From: Gammaproteobacteria bacterium
Lineage (GTDB): Bacteria; Pseudomonadota; Gammaproteobacteria; Xanthomonadales; SZUA-36
Reading direction: 5' to 3'
Assembly: GCA_024277815.1 (NCBI GenBank)
Contig: JAJRUM010000011.1
Span: 1 to 47,401 of the forward strand
Length of the DNA stretch: 47,401 nt
In this document: piece after piece, positions 25,063-34,542 of the stretch
How positions within the stretch are numbered: position 1 is the stretch's first letter
Layout of the letters: each line of letters begins with the position of its first letter
Made by a program: the position numbers and the translations under genes
Notes under the pieces: model-generated
Database searches by the model: none
What the model was told of the DNA's origin: nothing
What the model saw: the letters and a program-made list of their open reading frames with translations, nothing else

Positions 25063-28000
25063 TCAACTGCAATCCACTGGCCGAACTGCGGCCGGAATAC
25101 CCGCTTCCAGCGTTGCATTTATGACCCTCGGATCGCACTGCAGCCTGACGCCGTTGGGTGTCGTACGGTTCCTGATAAAGGGAAGTATATATGCTGATTC
25201 AGAGGCTCCTTCAATCAGCTTCCATGCACTTTCCAGCTCTCCCAATTCAGTCAATACATCAATCAGATCGTAGTCATAAGACAATGTGGGACTCGCCGGA
25301 TCAGCAAAGTTGTAATCGGGCCAGGCCAGTAGGGTTGAGATCGCAGAGGCTCGAAGTCGCGCTTCGCGGCGTTGGCACAAATCCATGTAAACCTGTGGAC
25401 TGCTTGCTGTCTTGTTAAGCAGGTTGATCAGTTTGTTTGCGTACTGTCGTACGCCGCTACAATCTCCCGACAAGATACTCAGGTTCATCATCATGCTGAT
25501 CCCATCGGGAAAATCAGGCGCAAAAACCAACACATCGCGGGCAATCCGCTCAGCCTCGCTGCTGTATCCCTGACCACTGAGTTGCCAGGCCAGATTAAGG
25601 CCGATGATGCGTGAGCGCGGATCCAGGCTCCAGGCTTTACGGTACATCTTGAGTGCGGCTTGTGGGTCACCCATGTCGCCCAGCGCACCACCGTACCACT
25701 GCACGGCAGACGCAAAAGAAGGGTTAAGTTTCATCGCCTTCTTGAAATAGGCGACCGAGTCTGCATAACGTAATTCATTTTTTGCGTTGGTTCCGAGAGC
25801 CGCGATGGCCTCGACATTTCCCGGGTCAAGAGACAAGGCCCTATTGGCTGCGGCAACGGTCTTTGGTGCGGTCTCTTTAATGCTCAGGTCTGCGTAGCCA
25901 CTAATAACTCCCCAGGCGAGCGCCTGGCCAGCCCAGGCTTTGGCGAACTTCGGGTCCAGCCTGGCAGCGGTTTCGAATGCCTGGATTGCGCCTTGCAGGC
26001 TGCTAATAGTGCGCTCATGCCACAATGACATGCCCTTCAGATAGTGCTCATAGGCTTCGATACTGTTAGTGCCGGTCAGGTTACCAGCAGCGCTGCTTGC
26101 CAGTTTCAGTGAAACCTTGAGCGCGGCGGCGATTGATCCGGCAATCTCATCCTGGATAGCAAAGATATTGGTTAACTCGCGGTCATAGTTATCTGACCAC
26201 AGGTGAAAACCATCGGCGGCCTTGATCAACTGCGCGGTCACGCGCACCTGGTTGCCGGATTTTCTTACACTGCCTTCGAGGATGTGATTCACCCCCAGTT
26301 CTTCGGCAATGCGTGAGATATTTGTGTTCGTGCCCTTGTAAGTAAAGGCCGAGGTGCGGGCGGCGACTTTCAGATCGGGAATGCTGGCCAGTACATTGAG
26401 GATTTCCTCGGCGATGCCGTCGGAGAAAAACTCATTATCGGCATCAGCGCTCATATTAACGAAGGGCAGCACGGCGATGGATGTCTGCTCCGGAGGCGGA
26501 CATTTGAAGGGTATTTCAACGGGTGGTGGCCGTTTGATACCCTCACGTTTGAGAACGGTAACCAATGCAGGAAACGGACTGGGGTCAAACTGCTTGTACG
26601 TCAGGAGGTCAGCAATCAGGTAGGGAATCCCGCTGTCCGCGAAAACTCGCAGTTCATCACCAGCCTCGCGATCTTTGCCAAGCAGTTTCAACACATGCCA
26701 GCGTTCAGTACGCCCGTCATTTTTACTCGGATCAATGGTAGGTAGTAGCGCCTCAACTTCTGCACGGCGTCCTTCGACACATGCCTGGCGGGCAGTGAGT
26801 ATGACTTCACCTTCAGGGTTAAGGCGGTGGAAAAGATCTGCCAACTCACCGGCTTCCACGACACGACCGGCCCACAACATTGTCCGGTGGGCCTGATAAA
26901 CCATGCCTACATGATTGGGCCAGCGTCGCAGTAGCTGGACTATGAAATCTGCAGCATCTGAGGGATTTATCACCCGGTGGGCACTATTGGCATACAACAC
27001 TGCGGACTCGAGGTCTGATAACCCCCGTTCGCGCCAATGTGTGATGATGGCCTGTTGAGTGATCCCATCTGAAGCCAGAGCAGCGGCATCAAGTTGTACA
27101 CCCCGAATCAACTCATCATTGGGCCGGGCTTTCAGATATTCGTTGAACAGGCGAATGGCTTCGTGCAAACGCATTTCAACCAGGGCTTTCTGCGCCCTGT
27201 ATCCTTTTGCATCTGTCTCAGTAATTGCGGTCTCGACCGCCTGCTCGATGCGCTTGTTGAATTCGACCAGCATCTGATCGGGCTGAAGGTCAGTCAGACC
27301 TGTTTCAGTGCGTGACGGTGTTAATTGGACTCTCCAGAATTCTGCCGCCTGAATATGGGCCGCAGCAAATTGCGGGTCGATCGCCCGAGCCTTTTCAAAG
27401 CGGTCATATGCGAGCAGGTAAAGCTCGCTCATATCATTCTCTGCATTGGTTCTGGTCAGCAGGTTCAGGCCGTGAAGATACTCTTGGTAGGCTCCCACTG
27501 AGCGTGTTCCCACACTGGTCATCGCCGCCAGAGCTACCGGATCCATGGTGGTTGCCAGAGCTTTTGCAATATTCAGCGCCAGGTCTTCCTGGATTTCAAT
27601 CATATCGGCGATATCCCGGTCATAGTTCTCCGACCAGACATGAAAGCCGTCGCTGGCCCTGATCAGCTGAGCAGTGACACGAATGCGTTTGCCGGAACTG
27701 CGCACCGAGCCTTCAAGGACATGGGCTACTCCAAGCTCCTGCGCGATCTCAGGGAGATCAAGCGTACTGCCTTTGTAGCGAAATGAAGATGTGCGCGATG
27801 ACACCAGCAAATCGGGTGTTTTAGCCAGTGCATTGAGAATTTCTTCAGCAAGGCCATCGGCAAACCACGCCTGATCTTTGGCCTGGCTGAGGTCGGCGAA
27901 GGGCAAAACGGCGATGGATTTTGGAGCGTACTCAGCCGTTTCTACCGGTTGGCTGGCTGCGGGGTTGGCAAGCTTGTCTGTTGGCGACGCCGAAGGTGTG

Positions 28001-28341
28001 GGAGAGAAATTGTCCCAGGAGAAATAGACCAGCGCCACAAGTAGAACCACAATAATCGAACGATCCAGCTTGTGTCCGGTTGTAGATGTGATGGATTGCG
28101 ACCGGTCCACATCCTTTTCTTTTCTGATGCCCTCCGGCGTCATTTCAAATGCCCAGGCGAAGAACACCGCCAGCGGAAAACCGATGGCCAGCGCCAGCAT
28201 AAACACCTTCATCACCCAATCCGGTGCCTGGATGTTTTCCAGCACCAGGTCTACAAATTGCAGCAAGACCCACGCCGAGATTACGTAGGCAATACCAACC
28301 CTGAATACATTTCGACGTTTTAATTCTTCAAACAGGCTCAT
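25063..28341 (-). CDS. Array unit A: three-TM protein with two TolB-N-like modules and two TPR regions
   Basis: 1092 aa from the ATG at 28341 (MSLFEELKRRN, GGAG upstream); the frame to 28446 runs through a REP element and is rejected. The module order is three TM helices (~14-34, 43-65, 95-110) with the conserved loop TPEGIRKEKDVDRSQS, a first TolB-N/FlgO-like domain (~141-262), a TPR region (~270-605), a second TolB-N-like domain (~621-745, SIAVLPFVNMSADADNEFF, HILEGSVRKSGNQVRVTAQ) and a second TPR region to the end. The second module lacks its own membrane helices, as if two units fused by deletion. Two Cys near the C-terminus (RLQC...PVDCS) may form a disulfide. The soluble part should be periplasmic. 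It is the last gene of the array operon. Its ligand and output are unknown. Confidence 0.85.
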   Translation of the reverse strand: MSLFEELKRRNVFRVGIAYVISAWVLLQFVDLVLENIQAPDWVMKVFMLALAIGFPLAVFFAWAFEMTPEGIRKEKDVDRSQSITSTTGHKLDRSIIVVLLVALVYFSWDNFSPTPSASPTDKLANPAASQPVETAEYAPKSIAVLPFADLSQAKDQAWFADGLAEEILNALAKTPDLLVSSRTSSFRYKGSTLDLPEIAQELGVAHVLEGSVRSSGKRIRVTAQLIRASDGFHVWSENYDRDIADMIEIQEDLALNIAKALATTMDPVALAAMTSVGTRSVGAYQEYLHGLNLLTRTNAENDMSELYLLAYDRFEKARAIDPQFAAAHIQAAEFWRVQLTPSRTETGLTDLQPDQMLVEFNKRIEQAVETAITETDAKGYRAQKALVEMRLHEAIRLFNEYLKARPNDELIRGVQLDAAALASDGITQQAIITHWRERGLSDLESAVLYANSAHRVINPSDAADFIVQLLRRWPNHVGMVYQAHRTMLWAGRVVEAGELADLFHRLNPEGEVILTARQACVEGRRAEVEALLPTIDPSKNDGRTERWHVLKLLGKDREAGDELRVFADSGIPYLIADLLTYKQFDPSPFPALVTVLKREGIKRPPPVEIPFKCPPPEQTSIAVLPFVNMSADADNEFFSDGIAEEILNVLASIPDLKVAARTSAFTYKGTNTNISRIAEELGVNHILEGSVRKSGNQVRVTAQLIKAADGFHLWSDNYDRELTNIFAIQDEIAGSIAAALKVSLKLASSAAGNLTGTNSIEAYEHYLKGMSLWHERTISSLQGAIQAFETAARLDPKFAKAWAGQALAWGVISGYADLSIKETAPKTVAAANRALSLDPGNVEAIAALGTNAKNELRYADSVAYFKKAMKLNPSFASAVQWYGGALGDMGDPQAALKMYRKAWSLDPRSRIIGLNLAWQLSGQGYSSEAERIARDVLVFAPDFPDGISMMMNLSILSGDCSGVRQYANKLINLLNKTASSPQVYMDLCQRREARLRASAISTLLAWPDYNFADPASPTLSYDYDLIDVLTELGELESAWKLIEGASESAYILPFIRNRTTPNGVRLQCDPRVINATLEAGIPAAVRPVDCS

Positions 28342-28351
28342 CGGAATCTCC

Positions 28352-28448
28352 GTAGGGTGGGCAACTCCGCTGCCCACCGATTTCCAAGCCAACCAACAGC
28401 TGTAATGTTGTGGGGAACAAACAATGGTGGGCAACGAGTTGCCCACCC
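28352..28448. repeat. Paired REP-type palindromes (GTAG family 1)
   Basis: GTAG (28352-28355) is followed by GGTGGGCA (28356-28363) pairing with TGCCCACC (28371-28378). A second hairpin, GGTGGGCAAC (28426-28435) with GTTGCCCACC (28438-28447), follows in opposite orientation, giving a BIME-like pair around about 47 bp. It fills the 127-bp gap between units B and A. Its edge lies directly before the Shine-Dalgarno sequence of unit A. Confidence 0.75.
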
Positions 28449-28468
28449 AACGGGAGCGGTTAAATTGC

Positions 28469-30271
28469 TCATGGCCACAGATTCATCTTTTTCAACAATG
28501 CCTGGAAGCGCGGGTTGTCATGCAGCGGTTCAAAAACACGCTCGCGTTTCAAGTGCACGACATAAGGGTCGCCGGCTGCAAAACCTCTTTCGAGCGAATC
28601 CAGAGCCAGATCTGGTTCACCTAAAAACATCAGGTAATAGGCAGCACCACCCATTCCGTCAGGTGTGGCATGGTCCTGCTCAAGCTGTCTAAGCGCCTCT
28701 GCCTTCAGCTCGGGGTTTTCAACGGCATCGATCACCGCCAACACGGTATCGGGATCTTCACCGACCAGCGTCTCAAATTCACGGCTGTAAATGCGAGCCT
28801 GATCAAAGTGGCCAGTCCTTATATTCAGGTTGATCAGGTTACCGATGGTCGAAGAGCGGTGGGGAGAAAGCTCCAGGGCTTTAGCGTAATATGCAAAAGC
28901 TTCCTCTGTACGGTCGGTAGATCCGAGAACCCAGCCTATCACGTGCGGGATGATCGGGGCCAGCGGGTCTAGCTGTCGGGCGATTTCGAGCTGCTCGAGC
29001 GCTTCATTCAGCCGTAGCTGGGTCGCCAGAAATTCGCCGTACCATTGATGTGCGGTGGCATAAGTGGGGTCAATGCTGATCGCTTTCTCAAAATCAGCTT
29101 GCGCACCGCTGAAATCATAGTCGTACATGAACTTGATATAGGCGAAAGTCGTCAATGCACGGGCAGATTCCGGGTTAATGGCCAGCGCATGCTCGATGGC
29201 CTTGTGAGCCAGTGGTATGTGCTCTGTGATGGATCCTGCGCCATACTCCGGCATTAACACGTAAGTATCAGCCAAAGCTGCCCAGGCCTGGTCGTAACCG
29301 GGGTCCAGGGCAACGGCTTCACTGAGCGGCTCAATCGCGGCCAGTAAAGAATCGTTTGTACGTTGATTCCATAGGTGGCGACCCAGAAGATATTTGTTGT
29401 AGGCGTCGATATTTTCGGTGGGACGGTTCTGTAACGTGGTTTTCTGGTTGCCGGTCAACGTGACTTTAAGCGCACTGACAATGGCCTGAGCAATTTCATC
29501 CTGTACGGCAAAAACGTCATCCAGTTTACGGGTGTACGTCTCCGACCATAAATGCGTATCGGTATGCACTTCAATCAACTGTGCCGTTACGCGGATACGG
29601 TCACCGGATTTGCGCACAGAGCCTTCCAGGATGTGGTCGACTTTTAGCTCCTTACCAATTTCTGCCAGCTTCAGGGTGCTGCCCTTGAAGGTGAACGAAG
29701 AGGTACGCGATGGCACCCGCAGACCCTTCACCCGCACCAGCACATTGAGCAGTTCCTCGGAGATGCCATCGGAAAAATATTCGTTTTGCTTATCGTCGCT
29801 CATATTGATGAACGGCAGTACTGCGACAGATTTTTCGCCAGGTTTGGTTGCCGCAGTTTTCTGCACAGGTACTGGTTTGGTTTGGGCAATTTGCGTCGCA
29901 GCATGCTCAGAATTTATATCCGGCACTGGCTCACTAAATTTGTCCCAGGCAAACCAGCCGAGCGCGATGATCAGCACAATAATGATACTGCGGTCCAGTT
30001 TACGCCCGGTTTTTGGCGTGACGGACTGTGATCGGTCAACATCTCTTTCCTTTTTTATGCCCTCCGGCGTCATTTCAAACGCCCAGGCGAAAATCAGCGC
30101 GACCGGGAAACCGATGGCGAGTGCCAGCATAAACACCTGCATGATCCAGCCGGGTGCCGTGATGTTTTCCAGCACCAGGTCAACAACTTGCAGCAGTACC
30201 CACGCGGATATGGCGTAGGCAATCCCAACACGAAACACATTCCGTCGTTTTAGTTCCTCAAAAAAGCTCAC
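28469..30271 (-). CDS. Array unit B: three-TM TolB-N-like/TPR protein
   Basis: 600 aa from a GTG (MSFFEELKRRN), with GGGAGG 5 nt upstream. TM helices lie at ~14-34, 43-65 and 95-110 with loop TPEGIKKERDVDRSQS. The TolB-N/FlgO-like domain (~148-268: SVAVLPFINMSDDKQNEYF, HILEGSVRKSGDRIRVTAQ) is followed by TPR-like helical pairs such as AVALDPGYDQAWAALADTY and AISIDPTYATAHQWYGEFL to ~600. The C-terminus (PRFQALLKKMNLWP) lacks the Cys pair seen in units H, I and J. Unit C ends 25 nt upstream without a repeat between them. Confidence 0.87.
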   Translation of the reverse strand: MSFFEELKRRNVFRVGIAYAISAWVLLQVVDLVLENITAPGWIMQVFMLALAIGFPVALIFAWAFEMTPEGIKKERDVDRSQSVTPKTGRKLDRSIIIVLIIALGWFAWDKFSEPVPDINSEHAATQIAQTKPVPVQKTAATKPGEKSVAVLPFINMSDDKQNEYFSDGISEELLNVLVRVKGLRVPSRTSSFTFKGSTLKLAEIGKELKVDHILEGSVRKSGDRIRVTAQLIEVHTDTHLWSETYTRKLDDVFAVQDEIAQAIVSALKVTLTGNQKTTLQNRPTENIDAYNKYLLGRHLWNQRTNDSLLAAIEPLSEAVALDPGYDQAWAALADTYVLMPEYGAGSITEHIPLAHKAIEHALAINPESARALTTFAYIKFMYDYDFSGAQADFEKAISIDPTYATAHQWYGEFLATQLRLNEALEQLEIARQLDPLAPIIPHVIGWVLGSTDRTEEAFAYYAKALELSPHRSSTIGNLINLNIRTGHFDQARIYSREFETLVGEDPDTVLAVIDAVENPELKAEALRQLEQDHATPDGMGGAAYYLMFLGEPDLALDSLERGFAAGDPYVVHLKRERVFEPLHDNPRFQALLKKMNLWP

Positions 30272-30296
30272 CTATACCTCCCGCCAACAGGAATAT

Positions 30297-32423
30297 TCAT
30301 GCTTTTTCCGCCAGTTTTTTCATTTCGCTATTCCAGCGTTCCAGCATGGCTGTCTTCGCGGCCTCGTAACGTGGGTCGCCATTGAGGGGTTTCAGCACCG
30401 GCCAGGCTGTATCTGCAGCCGTATCAATATACAGCCCCTGCCCAAACGCCTTCTCCATCAGGTCGATGGCGGTCTCGTAGTCATTGGCAAGAATCGCGTA
30501 TTGCGCCCGCGAAAAATTGAATACCCAATTGTCAGTACCTTCGGCCAGCTGTACATCCAGTGAAGCTTTGAAGCGCAGCATAGCATCTGCAAATTTTGCT
30601 TTATCGCCAAGCGCCCGGTACGCGTATGCAATGGAAGCCATGGCGCTGTAGCCATAGCCCTCTCTGCCAGGCCAGTCACGGGAAAACGCATCCAGATTCG
30701 ACCAGTGGGATTCAAGTATTTCAACCAACTGGCCAAACCGCCCGCTTTCAACCAGAGCCTGAAAGTACCACTCTGGACGGGCTCCGGTGCCAATAGCTTT
30801 TTGTCCCCGGATCAGCGCCTCTTCCGGGCGGCCCAACCGGCTCAGGGCCAATGTAGCCAAAGAGTCTGGTGCAACATCAGCCATTTGCTCATATTGTCGG
30901 GCGACGTAAAATGTAAGGCCGTACCAGATGCGGTTGGTGGCATTATTTGGCGCGTTAGCGTATGTCAAACGCAATTTTTGCTGGGCCTCCGCCAGACGAC
31001 CGGTCATCAGGTAAGCTTGTCCAAAATCACCTGACAGGTCTTCATCACCCGGCAGGTAGACCCGCAACCCCTGAAGCATTTCCAGTGCCTTATCGGCGTG
31101 GCCCATCTGCACATAGGTTTGCTGGAGGTTAGCAAACGTCGGCCGGTGCAACGGGTCACGTGCAAAGGTTTTCTCGCGCAATCGTAACGATGCTTGCAAC
31201 TCACCCACGTTGTCCAGCTCATTGGCCAGCCAGGCGCTGGCGTTGACCAGGTTGGGGTTGATATCCAGCGCTTGTTGCAACAAGCTGATTGCGTTGTCAT
31301 GGCCCTGGCTACTGCTCATGAAATACAGCCCCATACCAGCCAGGGCTTCTGCATTCTGCGGGGCGAGCCGCAGGGCTTTTTCCAGGTAGCCTTTTGCGGT
31401 TTCTCCGGCCTCGAGATGCGGTACATCACCGTAGTTCTGCTCGGATAAAAACAGGTGGGCAATGCCGAGTTGTGCATACGAGGGCGCATATCCCGCGTCA
31501 ATGCGTACAGTTTCTTCCAACAGCTTGACGGCCATCTTCAGGCTGGCCTCTGTGCGGTCATAGATACGTTGTTTTGCCAGCAGGTATAAGTCATAGGCAC
31601 GCGTGTCCACCTGCACGATCACCCGTTGCTGGTCACCAAGCAATTGTGCTTTGAGCTGTGTCAGGATGGATGTGGAAATCTCATCCTGAATGGCGAAAAT
31701 GTCGTCCAGTTCACGGTCGTAGGTTTCCGACCACATATGGAAGCCGTCATCTACCTTGATCAGCTGGGCAGTGATACGGACACGATTGCCTGCTTTGCGT
31801 ACCGAACCTTCCAGAATATGGTTGACTCGCAGTACTTTACCAATCGCCAGTAAATCCTCGTTCTTTCCTTTGAACGCAAACGAAGAAGTACGGCCAGCAA
31901 CTTTAAGGTCTTTGACCTGGGCCAGGGCATTGAGAATTTCCTCTGAGATGCCATCGGCAAAATAATCCTGCTCCGGGTCGGAACTCATATTGACAAACGG
32001 CAATACTGCGATAGATTTATCTTTGGTATCTGTTACTGCACCCGTCGATTCCACCGGGGCTATCAGCTGCTCTGCCTTGTCTTCCCTGAACCTGTCGGTC
32101 ATTAAAAACACCACCAACACTGACAATATTACGATGATCCCACGGTTAAGCTGCTTGCCGGTTTCGCCGGAAATTGATTGGCTGCGATCAACATTTTTTT
32201 CCAGCTTTATGCCCTCAGGCGTCACTTCGAATGCCCAGGCGAAGATCATGGCGATTGGCAGGCCAACCGCCAGTCCCAGCATGAATACCTGCATGACCCA
32301 GTCTGGTGAATTAATGTTTTCCAGTACCAGGTCAACAATCTGCAACAGCAACCAGGCAGCAACGGTATAGGCGATGGCCACCCTGAAGACATTTCTGCGT
32401 TTGAGTTCCCTAAACAGATTCAT
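30297..32423 (-). CDS. Array unit C: three-TM TolB-N-like/TPR protein
   Basis: 708 aa from the ATG at 32423 (MNLFRELKRRN). The membrane module has helices at ~14-34, 43-65 and 95-109; its loop (TPEGIKLEKNVDRSQS, then TGKQLNR) is slightly diverged. The linker is short and the TolB-N-like domain spans ~137-257 (SIAVLPFVNMSSDPEQDYF, HILEGSVRKAGNRVRITAQ). The TPR region is the longest of the single-module units (AVRIDAGYAPSYAQLGIAHL, ALRLAPQNAEALAGMGLYF, ALDINPNLVNASAWLANEL). The C-terminus is charged (ERWNSEMKKLAEKA) and without Cys. The 67-nt gap before it holds a REP palindrome and a possible relic of a lost unit. Confidence 0.87.
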   Translation of the reverse strand: MNLFRELKRRNVFRVAIAYTVAAWLLLQIVDLVLENINSPDWVMQVFMLGLAVGLPIAMIFAWAFEVTPEGIKLEKNVDRSQSISGETGKQLNRGIIVILSVLVVFLMTDRFREDKAEQLIAPVESTGAVTDTKDKSIAVLPFVNMSSDPEQDYFADGISEEILNALAQVKDLKVAGRTSSFAFKGKNEDLLAIGKVLRVNHILEGSVRKAGNRVRITAQLIKVDDGFHMWSETYDRELDDIFAIQDEISTSILTQLKAQLLGDQQRVIVQVDTRAYDLYLLAKQRIYDRTEASLKMAVKLLEETVRIDAGYAPSYAQLGIAHLFLSEQNYGDVPHLEAGETAKGYLEKALRLAPQNAEALAGMGLYFMSSSQGHDNAISLLQQALDINPNLVNASAWLANELDNVGELQASLRLREKTFARDPLHRPTFANLQQTYVQMGHADKALEMLQGLRVYLPGDEDLSGDFGQAYLMTGRLAEAQQKLRLTYANAPNNATNRIWYGLTFYVARQYEQMADVAPDSLATLALSRLGRPEEALIRGQKAIGTGARPEWYFQALVESGRFGQLVEILESHWSNLDAFSRDWPGREGYGYSAMASIAYAYRALGDKAKFADAMLRFKASLDVQLAEGTDNWVFNFSRAQYAILANDYETAIDLMEKAFGQGLYIDTAADTAWPVLKPLNGDPRYEAAKTAMLERWNSEMKKLAEKA

Positions 32424-32431
32424 CGGAGTCG

Positions 32432-32470
32432 CCTGTACGAGGGAGCAGCGCCGCTGCTCGCGAGCTCTTC
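32432..32470. repeat. REP-type palindrome (family 2), copy 1
   Basis: The stem GAGCAGCG (32443-32450) / CGCTGCTC (32452-32459) lies between CCTGTACGAGG and CGCGAGCTCTTC. It aligns along its whole length with the copy at 40314-40356. It resembles the GTAGGAGC...GCTC...CGCGA class of pseudomonad REPs. It sits between array units D and C. Confidence 0.7.
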
Positions 32471-32490
32471 GCAGTTTGCACTCAAAATAC

Positions 32491-34542
32491 TCATGGGGTT
32501 TTTGATCCGTATTGGTTGAGCAATTTGATGTAAGCGGGATCGTTCCTTATGCCATCAAACGCCGGGTGATAAATGACCGGGTACATGGTCGGGCCTGCTT
32601 CGCCATCCAGCATGGCTTTCAACAATTTGACCGAGCCTTGAGCGTCACCTGCCAGCGCCAGGCCGGCGGCTGCGTCGAATTTAAATGCACCCGCAAGGAA
32701 AGCATCTTTTGGCGCTGCGATCAGCGAGTTATTGCAATATTGGTTTGCAGCGGCTGCATCGCCCAGTCCGCCCGTGATGAAACACAGTGAACGCATAACG
32801 GGAAAGTTGTCCAGATTTTCCCCCAGCAGCATTTCGAACACCTGTGTTGCTTCCAGTAGCAAAGGACGTGCCGTCTCGGAATCACCCGAATACAAGTGAG
32901 TCAAACCGACCAGCATGGGTCGCGTCACGTGGATATCCTTTGAGTCCAGAAAACGTTTCGGCCAATCGGCCACATCCTGAAGTGCGGCGTCAAAATCATC
33001 CAGGTACAATGACGAGCGCCAGGTCTCCAATTGAGCGCTAGGATAGGGAGCGGCAACAAGGTGGGTGAGGTGTGCAACGCTGTTTATGTCGCCGGCTTCC
33101 TGCAGGTTGATTTCGGCCAGCAGCCAAAGATTGGTCGGCGCGCCTGAATCGGCTTCCTGTGCTCTGGAGATTGCCTGTCGAGCTTCATCAAAACGCCGCA
33201 AGCCGGACAATGTCGCGCCGATATCGGTCAACGTCACACTGTTTCTCGGGTCCAGTTCACTGGCCTTGCGTAATGCTGCCAATGCATCTTCCCAATTTCC
33301 CATTCTGCGCAGTACATAGGCACGCGCGAGGTGGACCCGCGAGTTGTTTGGCACGGCAGTCGATGCTCTCCGCATAAACGGTAAGGCCTTTTCATAGTCC
33401 CGGAAGCCCCAGTAATGGTAGTAGCCTTCCGCGATATAGAGTTCTGCCAGAGTTGGGTCAATCGCACGTCCGCGCCGGATGGCCTGCCAGGCGGCATCCC
33501 GCGTGGCAGTATCGGTGTCGTAGAACCAATATTGCTGCAGCAGCAGGATCGCTTTAAGGCTCCAGGCGGCAGCGAAACCCGGGTCGAGTTCCAGTGCGCG
33601 ATTGATTTCAGAAATACCCGCCCTGATATTTTGTTCGGTTTGCGACTGACGCATTTGAACGGCGCGCTGGTAGGCCTCCCAAGCCTCCAGATTACTGGTC
33701 ATGGCCCGGTCGATACTAGCTTCTTCAGCCGGGCTGAGCGTGGCTTTTAATGCCTTTGCAATGGCAAGGGCAATTTCGGTCTGGATATCAAACAGGTTTT
33801 CTGCGGTCAGTTCGCGGTTATAGGTTTCCGCCCACAGGTGCTCATCCGTACTGGCATCGATCAACTGCGCGTTAAAGCGGATACGCGAACCGGAACGTTG
33901 CACACCGCCTTCCATAATGGTTGCCACACCAAGTTCTTTGGCAATCTGAGGAATTTTCTTGGTCGTGTCTTTGTACTCCATCACCGAAGTCCGTGAAATT
34001 ACTTTCAGTGATCCGATCTTGGCCAGTTGGGTCAGCAGGTCATCATGCATGCCCTCGGCAAAAAATTCGTCATCGGGATTATTGCTGCGGTAGGCAAAGG
34101 GCAGGACTGCAACGGATTTATCTCGCTGGGCCGGCTCCGGGGCTGATGCCTCAGTTAAAATTTCTGTTATCGATGTTGCAGGGAGCGAGGGCTCCTCTGT
34201 GTTGCCGAACGGGTTAACGATCAGGAACACCACGGCCAGCACCAGGAAGGCGATAATGATGCGATCCAGCTTGCGCCCGGTGGCCTGCGTAACAGACTGC
34301 GAACGATCAATTTCGGATTCGCGTTTCAGTCCTTCCGGGGTCATCTCGAATGCCCATGCGATGATGACAGCAACCGGGAAGCCCAAGGCGACTGCCAGCA
34401 TAAACACCTTCATTACCCAATCAGGTGCAATGATATTTTCCAGCACCAGATCCACGATTTGTAGCAGCACCCAGGCGGCCACGGCATAGGCGATACCCAC
34501 ACGGAATACATTGCGGCGTTTCAATTCGTTAAGCAAGCTCAT
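32491..34542 (-). CDS. Array unit D: three-TM TolB-N-like/TPR protein, divergent TolB-like domain
   Basis: 683 aa; the ATG at 34542 overlaps the stop of unit E (ATGA). The membrane module is standard (MSLLNELKRRN, loop TPEGLKRESEIDRSQS, helices ~14-34, 43-65, 95-110). The TolB-N-like domain (~142-265) is the most divergent single copy: FAYRSNNPDDEFFAEGMHDD, TIMEGGVQRSGSRIRFNAQ, with an extra residue pair in the EL..ENLFDIQTEI segment. TPR-like repeats follow (ALELDPGFAAAWSLKAILL, ASELDPRNSVTLTDIGATL). It ends YIKLLNQYGSKTP, without Cys. It probably senses a different ligand from its neighbours; this is inference from divergence only. Confidence 0.87.
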   Translation of the reverse strand: MSLLNELKRRNVFRVGIAYAVAAWVLLQIVDLVLENIIAPDWVMKVFMLAVALGFPVAVIIAWAFEMTPEGLKRESEIDRSQSVTQATGRKLDRIIIAFLVLAVVFLIVNPFGNTEEPSLPATSITEILTEASAPEPAQRDKSVAVLPFAYRSNNPDDEFFAEGMHDDLLTQLAKIGSLKVISRTSVMEYKDTTKKIPQIAKELGVATIMEGGVQRSGSRIRFNAQLIDASTDEHLWAETYNRELTAENLFDIQTEIALAIAKALKATLSPAEEASIDRAMTSNLEAWEAYQRAVQMRQSQTEQNIRAGISEINRALELDPGFAAAWSLKAILLLQQYWFYDTDTATRDAAWQAIRRGRAIDPTLAELYIAEGYYHYWGFRDYEKALPFMRRASTAVPNNSRVHLARAYVLRRMGNWEDALAALRKASELDPRNSVTLTDIGATLSGLRRFDEARQAISRAQEADSGAPTNLWLLAEINLQEAGDINSVAHLTHLVAAPYPSAQLETWRSSLYLDDFDAALQDVADWPKRFLDSKDIHVTRPMLVGLTHLYSGDSETARPLLLEATQVFEMLLGENLDNFPVMRSLCFITGGLGDAAAANQYCNNSLIAAPKDAFLAGAFKFDAAAGLALAGDAQGSVKLLKAMLDGEAGPTMYPVIYHPAFDGIRNDPAYIKLLNQYGSKTP

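Noticed and set aside
28342..28446. N-terminal extension of array unit A up to 28446
   Set aside because: It would translate the REP palindrome pair. The ATG at 28341 has a GGAG and gives the family-standard MS[LF]FEELKRRN start.
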